A stretch of DNA of 64,000 bases, from contig NC_053153.1 of the NCBI RefSeq assembly GCF_016808335.1, positions 17,867,033 through 17,931,032 of the forward strand. The letters run 5' to 3'. The DNA is from Panicum virgatum. Lineage: Eukaryota; Streptophyta; Magnoliopsida; Poales; Poaceae. A program made the position numbers and the translations under genes. Shown here in pieces: positions 12,824-22,755 of the stretch (position 1 is the stretch's first letter; each line of letters starts with the position of its first letter). Under the pieces are notes generated by a model, which saw only the letters and a program-made list of their open reading frames with translations, was not told the DNA's origin and made no database searches.

Positions 12824-14574
12824 CCTACCACCAAATTTTTACATCATTTGGAGCACTAGAACTTCAGTCACGAAAAAGACAAGCAACACTAGCATTTAAA
12901 ACCTTAACAAGCATAATCTATTTTTATAGCAAACGTTTTCAACTAAAAACCATCATATTATGATTCCACTGTGTAGATCTACTTACAAGGATTCCAAAAC
13001 ATTTTCATTTGCTATTTTATGATTTTTCTACAATTTGTAGCTGAATTTGCAAACTCACTGTTTTTGAAAAAGAAAAGGAAAAAGAACTTTGCCAACAGGC
13101 CCCTGGAAACTTGCACCGGGGACCCTTGAATTAATTAGGCCTTGCAAATTGGCCCTTGGCCGGCCAAAACAGGGGAGGGGCGCAGGGAGGGCGGCGTCGG
13201 CTGGTTTTCGGCCTCTAGGCTCGCCGGCGGCGAGGGGGAAGTAGGGAAATAGCTTGAGGAGGTAGAGAGCTACCTGGTGGTGGGTCGAATCGGGGTTGGG
13301 GACGGCCGGACACGGCTTGCCTGCTGCGAGCAGGGGCAGGCGGCGCAAGGCGGCGGCGCCAGGCGAGCTCCGGCAAGGCTAGGCGAACGGCGCCGGGCCG
13401 TGGAGCTTCACTAGGGCTAAGGGAAGCTTGCTGCAGGGTCGGTTGGGGCAGAGAGAGACAGGAGGAGGGATCTCGATGGCGGCCTAGGGACGGCGGCGGC
13501 CATGGTGTGCGGCGGCAGCGCTGTGGCTCCGGCTAGCACAGGGCCAAGCGGCGGCGTTGTGGAGCGGGGTGAGCACCAGCGCGGCCAGCCGGTGTCGACG
13601 CGCGTGGAGGCTCGGCCCAGGGCCGCGCAAGGGCAGCTCATGGCGTGCGACGGCGGCGAGCGCGGCGGCATGGCTGGGAACACGCATGGAAACTCGCCGA
13701 ACACACGAAACGAAGGGGAGCCTGAGCTTCCCTGGATCACATACAGTCGATTTGAGTGGTCACTCGAAGAAAACGGAGGCCGCAGGTAGGAGATCGATAT
13801 CGGGGCAAACCTTGGGCAGAGCGGTAATGGCGGCCGCGGCGGCGCAGGCCGATGCGGCCGGGGTGGGGGCTCGGCCGAGCTCGTGGAGGGGTGGAGGAGG
13901 TTTGGGGCGAGGCGGAGCGGCTCAGGGCGCGTGGAAATCGGGGCGGGATGGCGAGGGGCGGCCGGAATCGACGCCGGCGATGAGCTCGGTTCGACGAGCT
14001 CGACCCGAGCTGGAGAAGGGAGAAGGGGAGGGTTAAACGGATGAGGCTCGTGCTCGGGATAAGGATGCGCAGCGCGGAGGGCGAGGATCACCGGCGCCGC
14101 GACGCGTGGAGCCGCCGGCGATGACGCGGGGTCGCGGCATGGGCACGCGTGTACGGGCACAGGAAAGAACAGGGTAGCATAGTGCCCACGTTTGAAAAGT
14201 TTTGATCCAATTTTGACCATCCATAACTCAAAATTTCATATGGGAACTTGGAATTTGGCCAAAATAGAAGTTGTAGAGGAAGAGAAGGTCTACAACTTTG
14301 ATTTTAGGCGAAACTTGATTTGAGGCTCGGATCAGGGAGAAAAACTGGATCGAACTCAGCTAAACCGAAGTATACTACGCATGCTTAATTAACACTAATG
14401 ACCAAATTAGGATCATAATTAGCAAATTCAGCATAAAATTAACACCGGGGTGTTACACACACATTCGTGAAAAAATTTTGCAAATAGACTTTATTTAGGA
14501 GTTCATGCATACAAGATTCTCCCCTAGAAAAATCCTATAACGGTGAAATCAAACAGGGCTCAATTCTCCGAAGG

Positions 14575-15364
14575 CAGGGGCGGGCCCAGGAATTAAGAGG
14601 TGAGTATTTAAATTTTCAAAAGATGTAAAAAAGTTTTTTTGATAGCCCAAATTCATAAATTACAATAAAAAATTTTAAAATAAAGATCAAATTTATCACT
14701 AGTCAGCTTATCTTGCGCTCAACTTGATTTTGCTCAGAACTACTTCTGCTTGCTCGCCCATGCCCCACAAGGCACGGACAGCTGCTATCCTGGCAAAGCG
14801 GCAACGCCTTGCCCTAGCCCCGCGCGCCACGCCATGCACGGTCGAGCTCTGCACCCCTGCCTAGCTGAGCCACTGGTCTGGCCGCTACTCGCATCTCGTG
14901 GCCCGCCCGGCCGCCAAGCCCATAATGTTATCTATCTGCCTGGCCGTGGAGCCCCTACCGTTGTCCGTCTTCTCGGCCGATGAGCTCCTGCTTTTGTCTG
15001 TCCGTCTGGCTTCATCACGCCCTCACTGTCGGCATCAATGATTCGAGGAGCTAGGTTTTTGCGATCTTGGGATTGGCAATCGAGGGACCGAGGGGACGCA
15101 CAGGTGCTTGGCCTGCCTGTTAGACTGACTCACTAGCTACCTTACCGCTAATGGACCTGTGGACCGTCGGGTGGGGAAGGGTGGGACGTGGGCTGCTATG
15201 ATTTTTCAGCACCAATGAGAAACTAGAAGTTTAAAGCCTGTTATGTTATGTAATATATGTATTTTTTTGCATCATATGTATATGATACACTATATATATA
15301 AGGTTTTGTCAGAAGTAATGGGTATTCATTTGAATACCCTTGATACACCATGGGCCCGCCCCTG
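14575..15364. mobile_element. hAT-type non-autonomous transposon
   Basis: 790 bp with terminal inverted repeats CAGGGGCGGGCCCAG at the left and TGGGCCCGCCCCTG at the right. The flanking 8 bp sequences TCCGAAGG (14567-14574) and TTGGAAGG (15365-15372) agree at 6 of 8 bases, as expected for an old hAT target duplication. The arms are AT-rich, but the centre (14740-15130) is GC-rich and could be a captured gene fragment. No transposase is present. Confidence 0.8.
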
Positions 15365-15382
15365 TTGGAAGGTTGTCATATA

Positions 15383-15623
15383 CTCCCTTCAGACATAAAC
15401 ACAATCTCCAAAAAAAAAATTTGATCACTATTTTTTACTATTAAAAATTTATACAATATAGTCAAAATATACTTTTACAAACCTACATTTCAAGATGAAT
15501 CTACTTACATCGCTATCAATTTTCAAACTCAACCTAAAAAATTTTATTTATAGTTAAAATTTAAAATATTTGATTTAAGACAAACTTAAAATAACTTCCT
15601 TCATAATACCGAAGGAGTAGGAG
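15383..15623. mobile_element. Stowaway-like (Tc1/mariner) MITE
   Basis: CTCCCTTCAGACATA at the left and GAAGGAGTAGGAG at the right form imperfect inverted ends, flanked by TA dinucleotides (15381-15382, 15624-15625). The interior is AT-rich. A second, more degenerate segment of similar type may follow at about 15627-15850 (CCTCCCTATAAACC and GGGACGGAGGC ends). Confidence 0.6.
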
Positions 15624-15849
15624 TATATCCTCCCTATAAACCACGTTATGCAGTAAACTCCAGTATCCTTCCCAATATGTCCTTCCTAAAAGTTACTAGT
15701 ATTATTTGTGCTTTACCCAACCAAAGATAAGTACTCTTATACTGTTATACATCCACAGTAGAAACATTCTACTTTCTAATGACCACCCCTCTTCCTCTCT
15801 ACAACGCCAGGGCAAAATGAAACACAAGATGGTAGGGACGGAGGCAGTA

Positions 15850-16323
15850 AGGGTCTTGCTGGCGTGATTTAAAGGATACATTCTGTGACGAGCCTGTAAA
15901 AAATGGCCATCAAGCCTACCGACAGATCATTGTCCACGAACCATCAGTTTAAAAGAAAAAACATTTCCTACAGGATTTTCGTTTAGAAAATGGCCTACGA
16001 TTTCTCCATATAAAACAGATGGTTTTGTTTTCAACCGTTTGTGGTTAGCAGACAATTTCAATGAATTTTCATGTCACGAGTTGCAAACAAGTACATTTGC
16101 TTCTTTTATTAAAAAAAATACATTTGCTTCGTCCTAGTTAGTACAAAAGAGTAAGCAGAAAGATCTGTCACGGCTAAGACCAACAGGCCTCAATCATCAA
16201 AGGTGCTACAAGCTACAAAAAGTTAGCCCACTGTAACTCTCTGAAGGCCCGCCGTACATGAGGTTGTGAAAACTCCTTGCTACAAACCTCATATAAAAGA
16301 AACCCAAGAAAAAACATGAATTG
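15850..16323. other. Intergenic / 3'UTR of the minus-strand gene
   Basis: This stretch lies downstream of the stop codon of the minus-strand four-exon gene. Nothing else was recognised. Confidence 0.4.
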
Positions 16324-19300
16324 TCAGCTCTTGGACTCAGTAGGAGATGCCTTATCTTGATTCCCCTTACTGTTTGGCTGTGCGGTATTTGCTGGAGCAT
16401 TGGAAGCACGACTGGTGTCCTTACTCATGACTGTCGCTGGCTGAGTATCACTTGCGCTGCTTTTCAAATCGGAAGCCTTGCTCGGAGATGCTTCATCTTT
16501 TTTTGGAACCTCCTCTTTGGTGTGTAAATCAGCAGAAGGAACTTTCCTTTTGTCATCCACAATTTCCTTTACAACCCCCTCCAGTGTATCTAGCCTGTCT
16601 AATAACTTTGAAAGCTTTAAGTCAGAATCCTCCTTATTAGATTCCTCCTCAAACTGTTTTTGTTTCTCAAGTTCCTCATCTTTTTTCCTTTTCTCTTCTG
16701 CTTCCTGAAATATAAAGCATGATATTTTAGTCAAATTATGTATGATGCGTGTGCCTTCTTTTTTGTACAAGAAACTTCTGTGTTACAATTTTGAGACTTG
16801 GCCATTTGGTCGATAAACCCATATCTTTGATAATTAGTAGAATAATTTTTTATAATGAAATAATAGAATAACTTGGTTATAAACATAGAGGAAAGTATAC
16901 CAACATATAGCGTTTGCAAACATGTAACCTTGAAACTTCGATTTATCAACCATTGTAATACCATCATTAAATAGCAATTCATTGTGACTGTAATACAAAA
17001 TTACTTGAAGCTGAGCAAATATCAAACCTTAAGAGTTCAATGTATCAACAATTTTAAGACCATTAATGAGTAAAGAAACAGGAAATGTGACATTCTTGAG
17101 AGATGAGCAATTCCAGATGAAAACTGCACAGTAATTGGTAGTAGAAGGAAAAAATTGCAAAGTAACAAGGCTGATCTGCATTTATAAAATTACAGAGCAA
17201 ACAAATAGAAGTACAGAATAGAGTATCTAGTTGCAAGTTCTCCAGTGTAAATGTTCAATAACAGATGCAACTGCAATAAAAGTGCTTCTGGTAACCTGAT
17301 GGCACATGCTTGCTAGTCTTTTAAGTGGCACCATTGTCAAGCGCAGCTGATCACCTGATCACCATAATTTTCAGCATTCTAAAATCATAAAGTCTAATAT
17401 GCATCATCTAACCATTTAAAATTGTCCTAACAAGCTGAATGGTTCATGGCAGCTTTGCCCAAATTGACACCACATAGATAATCAACTCAAGTATGCTTTT
17501 CAAGGTGAATGACCTAGGCTAAACTCAACTGAATATGTTCTTATGTCAAACAGATAAGCTCTTTCAGTCTCGACTCTACAATTGCAGTTAAATGCATCAG
17601 TTAAGCAAACAAGGTGCAACACAATGCTATGATAAGCTACAGCCTATGATACAAGTAATTCATAATTCTGCACTTGGTTGTTAAAGATCATATTTGTTCC
17701 AATTCAGTTACTTTATTCCATTTATAACTGTTCATAACAGGTCACAATATATTACCGCCTCCATCCTTTTGATCTCCCTCCGTGCATATTGTGCCACTAA
17801 ATAGACAGCTGCACAACAAAACAAAAGCATAAGATAAGACTCCCAAAAAGAACCAAAGTTGGCATTCCAACATGCAAATCATGCATCTAATAGAAAATGG
17901 ACTTTTCTCATGAAACAAACCTAGTGAGGGCATGCAGACAAAGAAGAGCTGCACAAGGTGGAAATCAAGCCTGAAATGGAGAAGGAAAGATAGATAAGTG
18001 AAGCATATCACTGGAATTTGTTTCTAATGGAAGCCATCTCCAAAACCTGCAACCCAAGCAAATTCTTCAGATCGAGTGGTCCACAGTTTGCAGTGGTATT
18101 CTTATGTTTAGCTTTAGCCTTTAGACATGTTTGATACAAGTATGATGGTAAACAGGTAAGATACATATCCTTCCAAGAACCAAATAGGAGATCAACAAAA
18201 ATCGGACACTGTTAGATCCAGGCTCCTTTGGAAATGAGCAAGTGACAAATTTAAATACCATATGGAAAAATGAGAATGGATTTTGGAGGCTTGCCTCCTA
18301 CATATGCTAAATATAAGGTTCTGAATTAACTCCTTCTCATTAAGTGCATCTCGAGAACTGAAAGCATTTGTGAATGGTCACCTGTTTAAAGAAGGGGTAG
18401 TGTGATTCACTAGCAGGTAGACAAGGTCTTGGACTGATATTTGATTACATTATGTCCTTCTTCCAACACTATTTCCATTTCTCTACGCAATTAAGGAGGG
18501 GGAATGAGAGATTGAGTTCTGCACACTATATGACAGCAATAAATCTTTGGAATGTGGGAACTACTGAATATGTTGAACTACCTTGTTAGCTGAGGATGAA
18601 GGCAAGGGTTCGCTGGTCTCTAGACAAGTGCAGAGTGCAGATAGTATACAAACCATTATGTATAGATACTTGACTTTGAGGACTACCTAAAGCTGCAATG
18701 CACAGAAACTTTTGTGTTCAAGACCCAATCTGCTGAACGATAAAAAACAGGAAAAAGAAGTAACTGGCAGTGAGCTCAATTTTGTGTTCTATCTATATAC
18801 CAAGCCTGAAACTGTACATCACATCAGCATCTATGTGGTTGCTTCATAGCAAGATTCCGGTGATCTTGCATCAAAGAAGCATGCAACTTGGATGCAAGCA
18901 CTAGGTGCCTGGTTATTATTTAGGAATGGGTTCCTCATAGATCTGGGCTTAATTTTCATTTGGGGTTATTCAGTTGCAGTGCTTTACAGGGCTATTTGGC
19001 ACATTCGAAATAAAAAGATGCCTAATAAACTTATACAGGCATTTGTCCCGTTTCTGGCTAATTTGCTGAACTTGTGATAAGCTGTCAGGATATCAAGTCA
19101 AAAGCAAGGCAAACAGAAACATTTCAGGCGAAATGAGACTCCATCTCATCTCGTTGCCCCAATGCTATGCCCATTCCATCTCATGTCGCCGCAAAATGCA
19201 ATTGCTACCCACAATAAACCCCATAAACCCTATGATAGGGAGATGGCCGCTCACCCGAACTCCTTGCGCTTGGGGGGCACGGTGAAGAGGATGTTGGCGG

Positions 19301-19523
19301 CCGTCTTCCAGTCGGCGCCGCTGCTCCAGTCGAAGTTTTGGACTTGCTTGTACGCCTCCATCCGAGCCCGCGCCGCCGCCTCCGCACGGGCCTTCGCCGC
19401 GGTGGCGGCCGCGGCCGCTACCTCGGCATCGACGGGGGTACCGCCCTCGCCGGCGGCGGCGGAGAGGAGGCGGCGGAGGGACGAGACCGGGAGCCGGCGG
19501 CCAGGCCGCAGCGCCGGAAGCAT
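16324..19523 (-). CDS. Uncharacterised plant protein, probably mitochondrial membrane, with coiled coil
   Basis: Four exons on the minus strand join in frame at GT-AG sites: 19523-19255, 17970-17921, 17808-17756 and 16704-16324, giving 250 residues with the stop TGA at 16324-16326. The N-terminus (MLPALRPGRRLPVSSLRRL) is Arg/Leu/Ser rich without acids, like a mitochondrial presequence. Residues about 28-60 are Ala-rich and helical. A conserved-looking core has YKQVQNFDWSSGADWKTAAN, then a hydrophobic segment encoded by exons 2 and 3 (about residues 94-112, LVQLFFVCMPSLAVYLVA) that could be a single membrane span. Next is a Glu/Lys heptad region (about 115-180) suggesting a coiled coil, and a disordered Ser/Lys tail. 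I do not recognise a named family and assign no function. Very short exons 2 and 3 with preserved phase argue for a real gene. Confidence 0.8.
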
Positions 19524-19659
19524 CGCTTCGAGCCGTGTGGTGGGCCGGCGCGGCCGACCTCCCCTGTTTCGGGCCGGTTTACAATTTCAATGTTTTTTTA
19601 CGATCATTTTTCGTATATAAACTCTCACGGGAATTTAGAGGCACTATAGACATTTCATA

Positions 19660-19894
19660 CTCCCTCGGTTCTTTTTTATATGAAACCGTTGATTTTTTTT
19701 CTTTAACTTTGACCAACAATATTTAATTAATTAGTTAGTTAAATGAAATAAAATGAGTATCTTTACGTCTATTATCAAGAGTCTCTTGAATCTAACTTGA
19801 AGATTTGGCTATTTGCATAAATATTTATAGAAAAGACGAATAGTCAAATAAAGAAAAAAAGTCAATGGTGTCATATATTTAAGAACGGAGGGAG
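19660..19894. mobile_element. Stowaway MITE
   Basis: 235 bp between TA duplications (19658-19659, 19895-19896), with CTCCCTCGGTTCTTTTT at the left and GAACGGAGGGAG at the right as inverted ends. It lies about 140 bp upstream of the start codon of the minus-strand gene, so in its promoter or 5' leader. Confidence 0.85.
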
Positions 19895-22487
19895 TACCAA
19901 TTTCATGGACTGACAGCTAATTCAACCAAACGGCTTTCAGCTTTTTCACAACTCATATCTCACAATATATTTTTTTCTACAGCCACAACCTAACAAAACA
20001 GACCCTCGAATTTTTTTATAGGGGAGGCAAATGAACAATTTTTTGTGTCACTAGAGAATTCCCCATATATTCACAACTGTTTTGTTTGAGTAATGAAACC
20101 CCCATCAAAAGTCTGAGTAATTTGCATCTGCATCTATGGGGCATTATTCATTATTATTATTTTCATTTTTGAACATTAACTCTTGCTTGATTTGCACTAA
20201 TCATGGCACTATCAGTTCAGTCTAAGCTGTTATAAATAAAATACTACTAGATTCTTCATTTTTGGCTATGTGTATAGCCCCTTACCTCAACTTACATTGA
20301 TATTATCACTGTCAGTTCATTGTGTCTATACAGTAATCAATTTAATACTAGCATTTGCAATTGCAACATTAGTTACATATTTTGTATTTCTATATCAACA
20401 ATGGTAGTTGTAATTTGTATATTAGTGTTCATGTATATGGTAGTGGCATCAATTGCACATAGAATCCATCTGAATATTGACATTTTGCATCTGTTGGGTT
20501 TTAGTAAGACCCCCAAAAACCTTTTATTTGGACTGAGAATAGAAATCAATTGTTAACTTTTAATTTGTTTATGATCTCCATTTTCCTCGTATAGTAAAAC
20601 CTAAAGAATTTGTATTTTGACTGGCCATAGTAATTAGCTACTAATATTTTAATTTGCCTATGCTATCCACTTTCCTTTTCATCAGTATGGTTGCCGTAGC
20701 AAAAACATAAAATTTGATATTTGACTAACCATAAAAATTATTTGGAAATATCCTATTTATTTCTATGATGATCTTTTTTTTGGGGCATCTGATGGGTTTC
20801 AGTACCAACCCAAAACCTAAATACTTTGACTAACAATAGAATTTATCTTATACCTTATAGTATATCTGTTATTTTTCGTTGCCTCCATGGGTTGCTGAGT
20901 TTCTGCATGGAAGAGTTCTTCGGGTTGGCCATGATCCGATTGATTTATTAGGCTATGTTAAGAAGATTTGTTCCTTCCTTTTGATCAAGATGGACAGCAG
21001 TTTTACCCATTTAGGTTATATCAAGAAGATTTGTCTCATCCTATTCAATTAGATATTGGAAAGTACAAAAGTGTTACCAGAATTTGCTAGAGATGAATAC
21101 TATTACCAATAATAATGGTTTCAATTTTCGGATCTAGGATGCTCTGAATGTCAATATATGTTTATTATGAATTTGGAAATATGATCTCTGTATATTATGT
21201 TGCTATTCTGTGAACCAATATCAATTATCAGGATGTTAATATTCTTAATTCCTTTTTCGCACAAATAGTTTCCATTCTCATCCTAGATCCTTAGCATAAT
21301 GGATGCCAGAATATGTTATTATGAACTTGGAAATATGATCTCTGTCATTACTTGCTATTTAGTTGCAGCTTGTTTGGTTTCTTAAACTTGTCATATCTTT
21401 AATCTAATAATGTTCGATTTTACTCAATTTTGATTGACAGATTTAATATTTTCATAAATTTGACATATGTTTGGAGTATCAAATAACAAATGCACATATT
21501 TGACCATATATTTTGATTTTTAGATGAAGTTTGGTTTATAGTACAATTAGTATTGGAGTGCAGTTTTGTGTTAGTATATATTTTTTAATTTCTACCGTCT
21601 GAGGTTATTGAAATTTTGTGTCAGATCCAACAGGAGCACTCGATTTTTATTGTTGCTCTGTATCGTGTGTTTGGGCCAATCAAAACACTCAAGTTGTGGA
21701 TAGACAAATCCTTCAATTGACGGCGCCTAATTGAACCAGCTAATGCGACCATATAGCCAAGGGCAGAATCGCCAACTCAGTACCCTAGAACTAGAAAAGA
21801 AAAGAAAAGAAAAAATAATTAAAGAGTCATAATGGTAAGGAAATCTAGCTGTCAACATTTTAAGTGGCGAATTTATGAAGCCAATCTTGATGATGGTAAT
21901 TTTGCGAAACCTAACATTTGCGATGGCAAAAAAAAACAAATTTCTCGCTTGTGAGGAAAGGAGGAGGATTTGGGAAAAAGAAACAATGGCAGGCAAATAA
22001 TTTTGGCGAAAAGTACGCTTCACAGTCGATGAAAGTAGAGAAAGGATGGCTATGAGAATTTTGCGGATAAAAGGCTATTTTTTCTTTAGACTTAGCCATA
22101 GACGGTTCGTTTGGTTGTTTGTTGGCCTTTTCAAATAGCAAAAGCACTTTATAAGAGCAACTCCAGCAATACACCCTCCAAATGCTAAATGAGGGTTGCC
22201 TCTCCTTCAGGAGTTTTTAAATTTGCTCTAACTCCAGCACTGTTTTCAATTCTAACTTACAATAAAGACTCTCTAGAGATATCTAGGAATAGAGAGTGGA
22301 GGAGAGAATTTAGAGGCCTCCTTAAAATAGAGGTATATTTTTGAATTATAATCCTCTAAATTTGGGATAAGATCATGAGAGGTTGTTTGGAGTTGTTAAA
22401 CCAAACCAGAGTCTGCGTGGTCTGCGCCAGCCAACGAACGGCCGCCATCGCCGAGCCTGACCTCACCTGCTCTCCTCACGGACCGAG
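19895..22487. other. AT-rich intergenic DNA
   Basis: No credible gene. At about 22156-22400 a segment begins GAGCAACTCCAGCA and ends TTTGGAGTTGTT, an inverted pair typical of a grass MITE, but its target duplication is unclear. Similar phrases such as GAACTTGGAAATATGATCTCTG recur near 21170 and 21330, suggesting a small decayed duplication. Confidence 0.45.
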
Positions 22488-22755
22488 ATGCTGATTCGCT
22501 TGTCTGCTTTCGCGTTTCTGCGCACCTGTGCCACTGCCCACTGCCATGCCGTGCCGTGCTCTGCCGGCCGGGTCAGTTACTCGGTTGTTGCCGTTCGGGG
22601 AAGCCGGCGGCCGACGGGCCGAAGCGGAGCGCAATCAGCGCGGGTGGGCGCGGGCAGGTTCACGCGCTGGGAAATAGTCCGTGACCGTGCCCGACGCAGG
22701 GTGCTCCTCCGTGACAGGGTGAAACGAGAGCCAGCAGGTCTGCAGCAGGTGCGGC

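Larger units (their letters stand above)
2556..14457 (-). mobile_element. Probable giant solo LTR (Ty3-like), interrupted by a nested element
   Basis: The ends are TGTGACAGAACC at the left and GGGGTGTTACA at the right, flanked by a perfect 5 bp duplication CACAC (2551-2555, 14458-14462). Read on the minus strand the element starts TGTAACACCCCGG and ends TTCTGTCACA, a common form for long grass LTRs, so I infer minus orientation. Excluding the nested element (5061-12828) it is about 4.1 kb. Neither end sequence recurs inside, and there is no gag, protease, integrase or reverse transcriptase. A solo LTR is therefore more likely than a full element; a non-autonomous element with unrecognised structure is the alternative. 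A GC-rich block at 13120-14160 gives long proline- and alanine-rich open frames that look non-coding. Confidence 0.7.
2331..14558. mobile_element. Tourist-like MITE split by nested insertions
   Basis: The left part (2331-2555) begins CCCGTTTCGTTTG. The right part (14463-14558) ends in CAAACAGGG, which is the inverted counterpart. Internal arms pair across the gap: TTTACAAAACTAATT-type sequence on the left and GCAAATAGACTTTATTT on the right. The element was interrupted by the large LTR at 2556-14457, whose 5 bp duplication is CACAC. Without the insert the MITE would be about 320 bp. The outermost ends are approximate because no clean 3 bp target duplication was found. Confidence 0.7.

Noticed and set aside
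13417..14220. 267-codon proline-rich minus-strand frame
   Set aside because: Lies in the GC-rich part of the long LTR; overlapping frames are open on both strands, and there is no recognisable domain.
18892..19077. Small hydrophobic frame in intron 1 of the minus-strand gene
   Set aside because: Only 61 codons in an intron, with no known motif and no promoter evidence.
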